64,000 bases of DNA from Sphingobacterium pedocola (GCF_015209965.1 NZ_MU158690.1:1070605-1134604), one strand, 5' to 3'. Shown: positions 1 to 9,016, counted from the first letter of the stretch. Notes: generated by a model from the letters alone, not told the origin. Made by a program: numbers and translations.

Positions 1-179
1 TTGGTAAATACCTTTACAAAACCATTTTGCATGATATCGTCTGCTTCCAACGTCGTATGTGCGTATCGTAGGCACACCGGATGCATTTTTTTTGAAAAAT
101 AGTGATAAAGTTGAGATTGTGCTCTTCGATTTTGCACTTTACAATCCTCCCAGACTTTATTTAGATCAATATTTTCCAA
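1..179 (-). CDS. ECF RNA polymerase sigma factor, N-terminal part (cut by window edge)
   Basis: The minus strand encodes about 60 residues, open to the left edge. They contain the sigma-70 region 2 signature: YHYFSKKMHPVCLRYA, then EADDIMQNGFVKVF, typical of Bacteroidota ECF sigma factors that bind core polymerase and the -10 element. In-frame stops lie just upstream at about 183-194, and no ATG follows them, so a TTG at 177-179 is the most likely start. The gene lies 66 bases downstream of tsaE on the same strand. The sigma-2 match is clear; the exact start and the rest of the protein cannot be judged here. Confidence 0.72.
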   Translation of the reverse strand, partial: MENIDLNKVWEDCKVQNRRAQSQLYHYFSKKMHPVCLRYAHTTLEADDIMQNGFVKVFT

Positions 180-245
180 TTTTTAAGTTATTTATGAGGA
201 AGACGCAAATGGAAGAAAAAAGGTTGCATTGGGATGCAATAAAAA

Positions 246-662
246 TTATTTTTTTTCGATATATAATGTACGGTTCTGGTTTTCAGATACTTTTATTTCT
301 ATTGTCACGTATGATTCAGGCAATAAGTTAGGGATTTTTTCAGACCATTCTACAAAACAGTAATTCCCAGAATAGAAATACTCTTCATATCCTAGGTCGA
401 ATGCCTCTGATTCATTTTTTAGCCGGTAGAAATCAAAATGGTAAAGTGGGCCATTGTCCGAATAGTATTCATTGACGATGGAAAAAGTTGGGCTTGAAGT
501 GTGGTCGTGTACGCCGAGAACAAGACAGAGCTCATTAATAAAAGTTGTTTTTCCGGCACCCATCTGACCATAAAAAAGAAAGATCCGTTCATCTGCAAAT
601 GTGGAAATGACGTGTTGAGCTGCTACGCTCAATTCGGAGATGGAATGTAGAGGTACGATCAT
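246..662 (-). CDS. tsaE: tRNA threonylcarbamoyladenosine biosynthesis ATPase TsaE
   Basis: A protein of 138 residues, normal for TsaE, the small cytoplasmic P-loop ATPase that works with TsaB/TsaD to make t6A37 in ANN-decoding tRNAs. The Walker A motif GQMGAGKT is at residues 32-39. It is followed by the family's SSPTFSIVNEY stretch, YHFDFYRL and the C-terminal FVEWSEKI motif. It starts 13 bases after the porX stop on the same strand, so the two are probably co-transcribed, an arrangement I recall from other Bacteroidota. Nothing looks damaged. Confidence 0.93.
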   Translation of the reverse strand: MIVPLHSISELSVAAQHVISTFADERIFLFYGQMGAGKTTFINELCLVLGVHDHTSSPTFSIVNEYYSDNGPLYHFDFYRLKNESEAFDLGYEEYFYSGNYCFVEWSEKIPNLLPESYVTIEIKVSENQNRTLYIEKK

Positions 663-675
663 ACTACAAAATTAT

Positions 676-2232
676 CTATTTTGTAGTATATGTAGCATAT
701 GGAATGATCATTTCTTCCAAAGATATCCCACCATGTTGAAATGTTCCGTTGTAATAGTTGACGAACTGATTGTAGTTATTGGGGTAAACAAAATAATAAT
801 CGTCTTTTGCAAAGACAAAGGTGGAGCTCATGTGTAGCTTTGGGAGCTGCACTTCATGCGGATTCTTGATCATAAAGACATCTTTTCCCACATAGTTGAG
901 GTTTTTGCCTTGTTTGTACCTCAAGTTTGTATTTGTGTTGCGATCGCCGATTATTTTGCTCGGTTTTTTAACCCGGATTGTGCCGTGATCGGTCGTTATG
1001 ATGACGCGAACTTCACGTTGCGCAAGCCATTTCAATACATCTAATAATGGCGCATGTTCGAACCAAGAAAGGGTTAAGGATCGGTATGCTGCTTCGTCGT
1101 TTGCCAATTCTCTAATCATCGCGACATCCGTGCGGGCATGCGAGAGCATATCGACAAAGTTATATACCAGTACATTCAGGTCATTTTGCATGAGGTTGTT
1201 GATGTTATCAAAAACATCTTTGCCCTGATCCAATGTTAACACTTTCGTGTAACTGTGTTTGATATCTCGTCTGTATAATCTCTTTATCTGGTCTGCGAGA
1301 AATTTGTCTTCATATAAGTTTTTGCCACCTTCATCTTCATCGTTTTGCCACAGGTCTGGAAACCTTTTTTCCATTTCCAGCGGTGTTAGTCCGCTGAATA
1401 TGGCATTTCGCGCATACTGTGTTGCCGTGGGTAAGATGCTGTAATAACTGGTTTCTTCCTCCAGTCGAAAATAGTCGGTGATCACATCATTGATTATTTT
1501 CCATTGATCGTAGCGCAAATTGTCTATCAGGAAAAAGAAAGTAGGCTTATCTTCTTGAAGGGAAGGAAATACCTTCTTTTTAAATAACTGATGGGATAGG
1601 ATCGGCGCGTCATCTGGATTTCTAAGCCAGGCTGTATAATTCCGCTCGATATACTTAGAAAAGAGCGTGTTGGCATCCGATTTTTGCATGGTGAGAATTT
1701 CATGCATACTCTCGTCCTCCAGTTTCTCCAAAGACAATTCCCAATAGATCAATTTCTTATATGCGTCTACCCATTCGGTATAATTCAAATCATTGTTCAT
1801 GATCATGCCCAAATTGCGAAATTCTTGTTGGTACGCCATAGACGTTTTTTCGCTGACTAGTCTTTTATTTTCAGTGAATTTTTTAATGGTCAATAATATC
1901 TGTTTAGGGTTGACAGGCTTTATCAAGTAATCGTCTATCTTGGCGCCGATAGCATCCTCCATAAGGTGCTCTTCCTCATTTTTGGTCACTAAAACGGTGG
2001 GAATAGAAGGATTGATACTCTTTAAGATACTTAACGTTTCTAGACCGGTAAGACCGGGCATGTTTTCGTCTAGAAATACAAGGTCAAAGGGTTCATTTTT
2101 GAAGTTTTCAACTGCATCATTGCCATTATTTACGGTTTTTACTTTATAACCCCTTTCTTCTAGTAAAAGAATATGGGGTCTTAAGAACTCTATTTCGTCA
2201 TCCGCCCAAAGTATATGTGTTTTTGCCATCAT
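676..2232 (-). CDS. porX: PorX-type response regulator with PglZ phosphodiesterase domain
   Basis: A protein of 518 residues. Residues 5-120 form a CheY-like receiver: acidic pair D11/D12, phospho-acceptor D55 in LVFLDENMPG, and K107 in LIKPVNP. Residues from about 205 to the end form a PglZ/alkaline-phosphatase-superfamily domain with metal-site motifs FFLIDNLRYDQW (D238), SILPTATQYAR (Thr at 272) and TTDHG. In Porphyromonas gingivalis, PorX with the kinase PorY controls the type IX secretion system, and its PglZ domain cleaves oligonucleotides. No porY is visible here. Tandem ATGs allow a start one codon later. It is divergent from the HD/lpx operon across about 240 bases. Confidence 0.92.
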   Translation of the reverse strand: MMAKTHILWADDEIEFLRPHILLLEERGYKVKTVNNGNDAVENFKNEPFDLVFLDENMPGLTGLETLSILKSINPSIPTVLVTKNEEEHLMEDAIGAKIDDYLIKPVNPKQILLTIKKFTENKRLVSEKTSMAYQQEFRNLGMIMNNDLNYTEWVDAYKKLIYWELSLEKLEDESMHEILTMQKSDANTLFSKYIERNYTAWLRNPDDAPILSHQLFKKKVFPSLQEDKPTFFFLIDNLRYDQWKIINDVITDYFRLEEETSYYSILPTATQYARNAIFSGLTPLEMEKRFPDLWQNDEDEGGKNLYEDKFLADQIKRLYRRDIKHSYTKVLTLDQGKDVFDNINNLMQNDLNVLVYNFVDMLSHARTDVAMIRELANDEAAYRSLTLSWFEHAPLLDVLKWLAQREVRVIITTDHGTIRVKKPSKIIGDRNTNTNLRYKQGKNLNYVGKDVFMIKNPHEVQLPKLHMSSTFVFAKDDYYFVYPNNYNQFVNYYNGTFQHGGISLEEMIIPYATYTTK

Positions 2233-2384
2233 TGAAGTCTTTTTCGTTCTAATTGTATGTGTAGAAAGTAAGAAGTTTGTAAAAATAAAAAATGAAAAGT
2301 CTTGAAAATCTTCGTAGTGACGCTAACATACCCATAATAGGTGCCTTAAGAGTTATTTTTAACATTAATTAACTACATTCTGTG

Positions 2385-2392
2385 TATCTTTG
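2385..2392 (+). promoter_or_regulatory. Bacteroidota -7 promoter element for the HD/lpx operon
   Basis: TATCTTTG matches the Bacteroidota -7 consensus TAnnTTTG exactly. A T-rich tract about 24 bases upstream is a weak -33 candidate. It would place transcription start near 2400, about 70 bases before the TTG start of the HD gene. No start site has been measured. Confidence 0.5.
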
Positions 2393-2471
2393 CCCTACCT
2401 TAGATTACTTGTATACTGTGTTTTAGTAAGCAAGTCTAAATCTAGATAAGATTTATTAAAATTTATACTTT

Positions 2472-3743
2472 TTGAATAAGAAAAAAATAATTAATGACCC
2501 TGTTTACGGCTTTGTATCAATCCCGTCCGGTTTTATTTTTGATCTTATACAACATCCTTTTTTACAGCGTCTAAGGTATATAAAACAAGTGAGTATGACG
2601 CACTTGGTATACCCTGGCGCATTGCATACGCGATTTCAACATGTTATCGGTGCCATGCATCTAATGCAGTTGGCTATAGATACATTAAGAAGTAAAGAGG
2701 TACGGATTACGGAGCAAGAAGAAGATGCGGTTTTAATTGCTATTCTGTTGCATGATATTGGGCACGGACCTTTTTCACATTCGCTAGAACATACTATTAT
2801 TGAAGGTGTTTCGCATGAGGTTATTTCTGCTTTATTGATGGATAAATTAAACATACAGTTTGATGGCAGGTTGGATCTAGCGATTACGATTTTTAATAAT
2901 CAGTATCACCGAAAGTTTTTACATCAATTGGTATCTGGTCAGCTAGACATTGATCGGATGGATTATCTTAATAGAGATAGTTTTTTTACAGGCGTGTCTG
3001 AAGGCGTAATTTCTTTTGATCGTATTATAAAAATGTTGACTGTAAAAGATGACGAATTGGTGGTGGAGGTAAAGGGGATTTATTCCGTAGAAAAATTCCT
3101 TATCGCTCGTAGATTGATGTATTGGCAAGTATATTTGCACAAGACTGTGATTGCAGCTGAACAGATGCTTATCAAAGCGCTAGCTCGGGCAAAAGAATTA
3201 AGCAATGCGGGAGAAGAGCTCTTTGCGACACCGGCTTTGAGCCACTTTTTGGGAAATAAGATAACAGCGGATAATTTTGAAGAAGACCCCATCCATTTAG
3301 CTTGGTTTACAAAACTGGATGATACGGATATTATGTCCGCTTTAAAAACCTGGTGTGATCACGATGATTTTATTCTTCGCACCTTATGCAGCAAATTAAT
3401 GAAACGTGATCTTTTCCGTACCGAAATGCGTAATACAGATTTCACCGATATCGAATTGAATGAAATCAAGGAACGGGTGAAAAGCTATTTTGACTTGAAG
3501 GACAATGAAATTGATTATTTCTTTTACCATCAAGTCGTTCAAAATAGCGCTTATAGTGCGGGGAGCAGCCCCATTAAGATCGCAAATAATAAAGGGGAGC
3601 TTAAGGATATTGCGGAGGCCTCCGACTTGTCTAATTTGGAAGCACTTTCGAAGCGGGTCGTAAAATATGCCATATCATACCCGAAAGAAATTTCATTGTC
3701 AGGTCAGTATGATATTGAAAATAAAAAAGTTAAAGTTAATTAA
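2472..3743 (+). CDS. HD superfamily phosphohydrolase (dNTPase/YdhJ-like)
   Basis: A protein of 423 residues with a complete HD metal site: HTRFQHVIGAMHL (first His), LLHDIGHGPFSHSLE (the HD pair), a downstream His in the HEVIS stretch and LDIDRMDYLNRD (final Asp). It resembles dNTP triphosphohydrolases related to SAMHD1, so phosphohydrolysis of a nucleotide is likely but the substrate is unknown. The start is a TTG; no in-frame ATG lies near the conserved N-terminus NDPVYGF. It is followed by lpxD after 23 bases and appears to lead the lipid A operon. A link to lipid A synthesis is only inferred from position. Confidence 0.88.
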   Translation: MNKKKIINDPVYGFVSIPSGFIFDLIQHPFLQRLRYIKQVSMTHLVYPGALHTRFQHVIGAMHLMQLAIDTLRSKEVRITEQEEDAVLIAILLHDIGHGPFSHSLEHTIIEGVSHEVISALLMDKLNIQFDGRLDLAITIFNNQYHRKFLHQLVSGQLDIDRMDYLNRDSFFTGVSEGVISFDRIIKMLTVKDDELVVEVKGIYSVEKFLIARRLMYWQVYLHKTVIAAEQMLIKALARAKELSNAGEELFATPALSHFLGNKITADNFEEDPIHLAWFTKLDDTDIMSALKTWCDHDDFILRTLCSKLMKRDLFRTEMRNTDFTDIELNEIKERVKSYFDLKDNEIDYFFYHQVVQNSAYSAGSSPIKIANNKGELKDIAEASDLSNLEALSKRVVKYAISYPKEISLSGQYDIENKKVKVN

Positions 3744-3766
3744 GAAAAAGATACATTTGTAATTAG

Positions 3767-4795
3767 ATGCAAATTACAGCACAACAGATTGCCACATTTT
3801 TAGAAGGGAAGGTAGAAGGAAATCCAGATGAAGTTGTCTCTCAATTATCGAAGATTGAAGAGGGGGCTCACGGTAGTCTATCGTTTCTGTCGAATCCTAA
3901 GTACGAGCACTACATTTACGATACAGACGCAAGCATTGTAATTGTGAATGATAGCTTGATGCTTTACAAACCTGTCAAGACGACATTGATTCGTGTAAAG
4001 AATTCTTATACTGCCTTTACGGAGGTGCTTAAGCTTTATAATAGTTTGCGATTGGAACGTAGCGGACGGGATGAAAGCATTTTTGTGCATGATACTGCCG
4101 TTATCGGTGAAGGTGGATATATTGGTGGATTTTCTTACATCGATAAGCAAGTTAAGATCGGTAAAAATGTCAAAATATACCCGCGGGTTTATATTGGTGA
4201 AAATGTGACAATAGGCGATAATACAACATTATTTCCAGGCGTAACAGTATATTATGATTGTATCATTGGAAAAAATGTGATAATCCATTCGGGAACTGTT
4301 ATCGGTAGTGATGGTTTTGGATTTGCACCGAAAGAAGATGGAACATATGATAAAATTCCCCAAATAGGAAATGTAATAATCGAAGATAATGTGGAAGTAG
4401 GGGCAAATACCGTAATAGACAGGGCTACATTGGGATCGACTGTGATCCATGAAGGTGCCAAATTGGATAATTTAATCCAAATTGCACACAATGTGGAGAT
4501 CGGTAAAAATACGGTAGTTGCTGCTCAAACTGGCATTTCAGGAAGTACGAAGGTGGGCGAGTATGTCGTATTAGGAGGCCAAGTGGGCGTAGTGGGACAC
4601 ATCACGATTGCGAATGGTTCTCAGGTGCAAGCGCAGTCAGGGATTAATAAAAGCATTAAAGATGCTAATAAAAAATGGGGTGGATCACCTTCCACACCTT
4701 ATTCAAGTCAGTTGCGCTCGCAAGTATTGTACTCAAAATTACCTGAATTAGAAAAACGTATAGCAGAACTTGAAAAACAATTAAAAAATAAATAA
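3767..4795 (+). CDS. lpxD: UDP-3-O-(3-hydroxyacyl)glucosamine N-acyltransferase LpxD
   Basis: A protein of 342 residues, full length for LpxD, the third step of lipid A synthesis (N-acylation of UDP-3-O-acyl-glucosamine from acyl-ACP). The N-terminal uridine-binding domain (about 1-100, LSFLSNPKY) is followed by left-handed beta-helix hexapeptide repeats (about 105-310) with the family motif GSDGFGFAP and a likely catalytic His in IQIAHNVEIG. The C-terminal helix is charged (LPELEKRIAELEKQL). It lies 20 bases before lpxC-fabZ and 23 after the HD gene. Confidence 0.96.
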   Translation: MQITAQQIATFLEGKVEGNPDEVVSQLSKIEEGAHGSLSFLSNPKYEHYIYDTDASIVIVNDSLMLYKPVKTTLIRVKNSYTAFTEVLKLYNSLRLERSGRDESIFVHDTAVIGEGGYIGGFSYIDKQVKIGKNVKIYPRVYIGENVTIGDNTTLFPGVTVYYDCIIGKNVIIHSGTVIGSDGFGFAPKEDGTYDKIPQIGNVIIEDNVEVGANTVIDRATLGSTVIHEGAKLDNLIQIAHNVEIGKNTVVAAQTGISGSTKVGEYVVLGGQVGVVGHITIANGSQVQAQSGINKSIKDANKKWGGSPSTPYSSQLRSQVLYSKLPELEKRIAELEKQLKNK

Positions 4796-4815
4796 AACCA
4801 AATATTGCAATAAAA

Positions 4816-6216
4816 ATGATGGATATGAACGTGAAGCAACGAACGATTAAATCTAATATTACGATATCAGGTGTCGGTCTACACACGGGGAAATATGTGA
4901 CGATGACGTTGATGCCTGCTTCTGAAAATCATTGGTTTAAATTCAGAAGAATAGATTTAGAAGGTCAACCTGTCGTTACTGTCGATGCCGATAATGTTTC
5001 AGATACTTCTCGCGGAACGACTATTTCACAGAATGGAGCTTCTGTAAGTACTATTGAACATCTAATGGCGGCATTGATCGGCCTTCAATTAGACAATATT
5101 CTGATCGATATTGATGGTCCCGAAGTGCCCATATTAGACGGAAGTTCCGCAATTTTCGTTCAAAGAATAAACGAGACAGGTTTCGTCGATCAAGATGCTG
5201 ACCGTGATTTTTACGAAATAAAAGAAAATATTCACTATGGTGAACCGGATCGAAAAGTGGAGATTGTAGCGATGCCTTTGGATGGTTATCGCCTTACCTG
5301 TATGATTGACTTTAATTCATCTGTATTGGGAAGTCAACATGCATCTGTAAGTACGATTAACGAGTTTACTAAAGAGATTTCTTCTTCTCGTACGTTTTGT
5401 TTCTTACATGAATTGGAAGCCTTAGTGAATAAAAATTTGATTAAAGGTGGCGATTTGTCTAATGCTATCGTTATAGTAGACAAGGAGGTAAGTGATGAAG
5501 AATTATCAAAGCTGAAATCCCTTTTCAATAAAGAAGTAACTGTAGCGGATGAGGGTATCTTGGATAATATACAATTGCGATATCAAAACGAACCTGCAAG
5601 ACATAAGCTACTCGATATGATAGGCGATTTGGCTTTAGTGGGACGTCCTTTGAAAGGTCATATTATGGCGGCGAGACCAGGACATGCTGCTAACGTGGCT
5701 TTTGCAAAACGTATTAAAACTCAAATAAAAAAGGATAAGGGCCGTAAGAATGCAAAAGCTTACGATCCCAATGTTGTGCCGGTATACGACACGGTTCAGA
5801 TCATGAACATTTTGCCTCATCGTCAACCCTTTTTGATGGTGGATAAAATTTTGGAATTATCTGAAACACATGTGGTGGGCTTAAAGAATGTAACGATGAA
5901 CGAAGATTTGTTTATGGGACATTTCCCTGGGGCTCCAGTTTTTCCCGGTGTACTTCAAATCGAGGCCATGGCGCAGACCGGAGGGATATTGGTGCTTAAT
6001 ACCGTTCCAGATCCAGAAAATTGGTTGACTTTATTCTTGAAAATTGAAAATGCACGTTTTAAGAATCAGGTTCACCCCGGGGACACCATTATTTTTAGTT
6101 GTGAGCTTCTAGAACCTATTCGAAGGGGCATCGCGCGCATGAAAGGTGTAGGGATGGTCGGAGATAAAATAGTAAGTGAGGCCGAATTGATGGCTCAAAT
6201 AGTTAAAGTTAAATAA
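4816..6216 (+). CDS. lpxC-fabZ: Bifunctional UDP-3-O-acyl-GlcNAc deacetylase / 3-hydroxyacyl-ACP dehydratase (LpxC-FabZ fusion)
   Basis: A protein of 466 residues with two fused enzymes. Residues about 1-305 are the zinc deacetylase LpxC, the committed step of lipid A synthesis (VSTIEHLMAALIGLQLDN, GPEVPILDGSSA, ARHKLLDMIGDLALVG). Residues about 320-466 are a hot-dog dehydratase FabZ with GHFPGAPVFPGVLQIEAMAQTGG, holding the catalytic His and Glu. The fusion is known and typical of Bacteroidota; it couples lipid A synthesis with the fatty-acid pool. The ORF begins MMDMNVKQ; the third ATG (MNVKQRTIK) aligns best with other LpxC starts. It ends 9 bases before lpxA. Confidence 0.96.
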   Translation: MMDMNVKQRTIKSNITISGVGLHTGKYVTMTLMPASENHWFKFRRIDLEGQPVVTVDADNVSDTSRGTTISQNGASVSTIEHLMAALIGLQLDNILIDIDGPEVPILDGSSAIFVQRINETGFVDQDADRDFYEIKENIHYGEPDRKVEIVAMPLDGYRLTCMIDFNSSVLGSQHASVSTINEFTKEISSSRTFCFLHELEALVNKNLIKGGDLSNAIVIVDKEVSDEELSKLKSLFNKEVTVADEGILDNIQLRYQNEPARHKLLDMIGDLALVGRPLKGHIMAARPGHAANVAFAKRIKTQIKKDKGRKNAKAYDPNVVPVYDTVQIMNILPHRQPFLMVDKILELSETHVVGLKNVTMNEDLFMGHFPGAPVFPGVLQIEAMAQTGGILVLNTVPDPENWLTLFLKIENARFKNQVHPGDTIIFSCELLEPIRRGIARMKGVGMVGDKIVSEAELMAQIVKVK

Positions 6217-6225
6217 ATTAAAATA

Positions 6226-7020
6226 ATGATACAACCGTTGTCATATATACATCCGGATGCTAAAATTGCTGCAAACGTAGTCATTGAGCCGTTCAGCACG
6301 ATTCATAAGGATGTAGTGATCGGCGAAGGAACCTGGATAGGTTCCAACGTGACGATTATGGATGGAGCGCGAATAGGGAAAAACTGTAAAGTTTTCCCCG
6401 GTGCTGTAATTTCTGGCGAACCTCAGGATCTGAAGTTTGAAGGAGAGGTCACGACTGCTGAGATAGGCGATAATACGACTATTCGTGAGTGTGTTACCAT
6501 CAATAGGGGTACTAAGGATCGCTACAAAACAGTTATCGGAAAAAATTGCTTGATTCAGGCATATAGCCATATTGCACATGATTGTATCATTGGTGATAAT
6601 TGTATTTTCTCCAATTCGAGTACCCTAGCAGGGCATATCACGGTAGGCGATTACGTCGTTTTGGCCGGATTGGTTGCCGTGCATCAATTTTGTAAAATCG
6701 GTTCTCACGCCTTTGTAACCGGTGGTACATTGGTTCGTAAAGATGTGCCCCCCTATATTAAAGCAGCACGGGAACCTATTGCATATGCAGGAATCAATTC
6801 CGTGGGATTGCGCCGAAGAGGTTATACCCCGGAGCAGATTACCGAAATACAAAATATTTATCGCGTACTCTTCGTTCAGAATAGAAATCTTTCTAAAGCA
6901 CTAGATTTGGTGGAGGCTGAATTTAAGGCTACAGAAATACGCGATGAAATTCTAACCTTTGTACGTAACTCTAACCGCGGAGTGGTAAAAGGGTTCAACC
7001 AAGGTAAAACAGGTGTTTAA
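6226..7020 (+). CDS. lpxA: Acyl-ACP:UDP-N-acetylglucosamine O-acyltransferase LpxA
   Basis: A protein of 264 residues, the usual LpxA length. It catalyses the first acylation of UDP-GlcNAc. It has an N-terminal beta-helix of hexapeptide repeats beginning IHPDAKIAANVVIEPF, a likely catalytic His in YSHIAHDCIIGDN, the conserved VGLRRRGY turn and the C-terminal helical domain. The three lpx genes are tightly packed (9-20 base gaps). The order lpxD, lpxC-fabZ, lpxA is the usual one in this phylum. Confidence 0.96.
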   Translation: MIQPLSYIHPDAKIAANVVIEPFSTIHKDVVIGEGTWIGSNVTIMDGARIGKNCKVFPGAVISGEPQDLKFEGEVTTAEIGDNTTIRECVTINRGTKDRYKTVIGKNCLIQAYSHIAHDCIIGDNCIFSNSSTLAGHITVGDYVVLAGLVAVHQFCKIGSHAFVTGGTLVRKDVPPYIKAAREPIAYAGINSVGLRRRGYTPEQITEIQNIYRVLFVQNRNLSKALDLVEAEFKATEIRDEILTFVRNSNRGVVKGFNQGKTGV

Positions 7021-7036
7021 TTTAATTTAGTGATTA

Positions 7037-7657
7037 TTGAATATAACTTTACTTGATATTGGCAGAAGGTATAACCAAGAATGGATCTTTAGACATATTG
7101 ATTATACCTTCTCTTCCTCAAAAAAATACGCTATTCTAGGACCTAATGGTGCTGGAAAATCTACCCTTATCAAAGTCCTCTCGGGCAATCTTACACCTAG
7201 TGGAGGTAGAATTGTTTTTGAGAAAGATGGACAAGAAATTGATGTGGAAAATATATATGCTCATCTTACGATTGCCGCTCCTTACGTTGAATTAATAGAA
7301 GAGTTTACGCTAAATGAGTTGCTTGATTTCCATTTTAAATTTAAATCTTACTATAAGAACTTTGATAAAGAGTCTATCATTTCTCTTTTAATGATGGAAA
7401 AAGCTGTTCATAAAGAAATCAAACATTTTTCTTCGGGAATGAAACAACGCGTCAAATTGGCATTAGCTTGTTGTTCAGACTCTGATATCGTATTGCTGGA
7501 TGAGCCGATGAGCAATATGGACGTACAGGGTGAAAACTGGTGTATCGAACTTCTTGAAAAGACGATTTCTTCTGAGCGATTACTTATTGTCGGATCCAAC
7601 CAAACAAAAGAATATCATTTTTGTGATGATTTTATTTCGGTTGTCGATTATAAGTAA
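7037..7657 (+). CDS. ABC transporter ATP-binding protein
   Basis: A protein of 206 residues, a single nucleotide-binding domain. Walker A GPNGAGKST, signature HFSSGMKQRVKLALA and Walker B IVLLDEPMSNMD are all present. The start is TTG (NITLLDIGRRY), 16 bases after lpxA, so it probably belongs to the same transcript. There is no permease gene beside it, so the partner must be elsewhere or it acts without one. The position suggests an envelope-related role, which is inference only. Confidence 0.88.
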   Translation: MNITLLDIGRRYNQEWIFRHIDYTFSSSKKYAILGPNGAGKSTLIKVLSGNLTPSGGRIVFEKDGQEIDVENIYAHLTIAAPYVELIEEFTLNELLDFHFKFKSYYKNFDKESIISLLMMEKAVHKEIKHFSSGMKQRVKLALACCSDSDIVLLDEPMSNMDVQGENWCIELLEKTISSERLLIVGSNQTKEYHFCDDFISVVDYK

Positions 7658-7697
7658 TTAATGATCGCGATTACTTGTGAAAAAAAGCAATTTTGCC

Positions 7698-7705
7698 TAA
7701 GTTTG
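7698..7705 (+). promoter_or_regulatory. Bacteroidota -7 promoter element for efp
   Basis: TAAGTTTG matches TAnnTTTG and lies 28 bases before the efp ATG. A CTTGTG stretch about 20 bases upstream may serve as the -33 element. It suggests efp is transcribed separately from the lpx operon. Confidence 0.5.
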
Positions 7706-7733
7706 TCCATTAATACGAAAAACTAAATTTAAA

Positions 7734-8294
7734 ATGGCAAAAGCTTCAGACGTTAAATCAGGAAATATTCTTCGTTTTAATGGCGAATTAGTATCTGTTG
7801 AGGAGTTTATACACCGTACTCCGGGCAACTTACGTGCTTTTTATCAAGCGAGAATGCGTAATATAAAAACAGGGAAATTAGTAGAATATCGTTTCCGAAC
7901 AGACGAGGAAGTGGAAATTGCCCGTGTGGAGACTAATGACTATCAGTATTTGTATGATGACGCTGATTTCTTTGTTATCATGGACAATGCTACATATGAA
8001 CAATTTAATGTGCCCAAAGCACTCTTCGGAAATTCGGCACGATTCTTGAAAGAAGGTATGAATGTGATCGTGGCTTTTGAAAGTGATGAGCCCATCATGG
8101 CGCAAGCTCCCTCAAATGTTGAATTAGAAATTACATATACGGAGCCTGCCGTGAAAGGAGACACGTCTACAAATGCATTAAAAAATGCCACTGTGGAAAC
8201 AGGTGTAGAGATTAAAGTTCCTCTTTTCATTAATCAAGGAGATAAAGTAAAGGTAGATACCCGTACCGGTGATTACATCGAACGCGTAAAATAA
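7734..8294 (+). CDS. efp: Translation elongation factor P
   Basis: A protein of 186 residues with the three-domain EF-P layout; the C-terminus (VPLFINQGDKVKVDTRTGDYIERVK in pieces) is the conserved OB-fold end. EF-P binds the ribosomal E site and relieves stalling at polyproline. The loop that normally carries a modified Lys (PGKG in E. coli) reads HRTPGNLRAFYQ, with Asn32 at the tip and Arg34 two residues on. I recall this loop from Sphingobacteria generally, so it is lineage-typical rather than a mutation. Neither Lys nor Arg is at the tip, so EpmA or EarP modification is not expected. Confidence 0.95.
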   Translation: MAKASDVKSGNILRFNGELVSVEEFIHRTPGNLRAFYQARMRNIKTGKLVEYRFRTDEEVEIARVETNDYQYLYDDADFFVIMDNATYEQFNVPKALFGNSARFLKEGMNVIVAFESDEPIMAQAPSNVELEITYTEPAVKGDTSTNALKNATVETGVEIKVPLFINQGDKVKVDTRTGDYIERVK

Positions 8295-8321
8295 TAAGAA
8301 TTTAGGTTTAGGTTGATTATT

Positions 8322-8357
8322 CGGTCTTGATAGCGCTCAGCTTCAAGGCCGTTTTTT
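8322..8357 (+). terminator. Rho-independent terminator of efp
   Basis: The arms CGGTCTTGA and TCAAGGCCG form a 9-bp stem (one G-U) around a 12-base loop, followed by six T. It lies 27 bases after the efp stop. It overlaps the upstream-most possible start of the next ORF, which supports the downstream ATG for that gene. Confidence 0.75.
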
Positions 8358-8383
8358 GTGAAAGTTTTTTAGTCCGAGATGTT

Positions 8384-8956
8384 ATGATGACAAAAAGAGA
8401 ACTTCGTAAAGTGTATAGGGAAAAACGACTTTCATTAGACGAAGGACATCGTGAACAGCTAGATAGCAAACTTTTCCATCAACTTATCAGATTAGATTGG
8501 AGCGGATGTAATTATTTACATGTCTTTATATCATTGCCTAAATACAATGAGCCAGATACTTCACGGTTTATTAAGTGGATCCAGAATCATTATCCCGATA
8601 TAAAACTGGTGTTGTCTAAAACTGATCTATTAGATGGATCAATGATTAATTATCTTTGGGATCAAGATACCTGTATTGCGCAAAATCAATGGGGTATTTT
8701 TGAACCGGTAGGAGGGGAGATTATTCGTGAGAAATTGATAGATAGTGTGTTGGTTCCCTTATTGCTGGCGGATAAAAAGGGAAACCGGATCGGGTATGGA
8801 AAAGGATTTTATGATCGTTTTTTAGTGAACTGTAGAGATGATGTCCGATCTATTGGATTAAGTTATTTTGATTTGGTGGAGCAAATTGTAGATACTGAAG
8901 AATGGGATTTTCCGTTGAAATACTGTGTAACTCCGGATAAAACCTATCGTTTTTAA
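8384..8956 (+). CDS. 5-formyltetrahydrofolate cyclo-ligase
   Basis: This enzyme converts 5-formyl-THF to 5,10-methenyl-THF with ATP. The N-terminal MTKRELRKVYREKRLSL is the usual family start, and the C-terminal substrate/ATP motif KKGNRIGYGKGFYDRF is intact. The length is about 190 residues. The ORF extends further upstream to 8327, but that segment falls in the efp terminator hairpin, so I place the start at the tandem ATG 8384/8387. A small hairpin follows the stop at 8996-9013. Confidence 0.9.
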   Translation: MMTKRELRKVYREKRLSLDEGHREQLDSKLFHQLIRLDWSGCNYLHVFISLPKYNEPDTSRFIKWIQNHYPDIKLVLSKTDLLDGSMINYLWDQDTCIAQNQWGIFEPVGGEIIREKLIDSVLVPLLLADKKGNRIGYGKGFYDRFLVNCRDDVRSIGLSYFDLVEQIVDTEEWDFPLKYCVTPDKTYRF

Positions 8957-8995
8957 CGATGACATTGTTATCACTAAGTTCACGTTGTAATTAAG

Positions 8996-9016
8996 AACCG
9001 CCAAATGTCGGTTTTA
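8996..9016 (+). terminator. Possible weak terminator after the cyclo-ligase gene
   Basis: AACCG and CGGTT form a 5-bp stem around an 8-base loop, followed by TTTTAAAT. The stem is short and the T-run brief, so this is only suggestive. Confidence 0.35.

Noticed and set aside
59..331. 90-codon plus-strand ORF
   Set aside because: It is antisense to the ECF sigma fragment and tsaE, which have clear family motifs.
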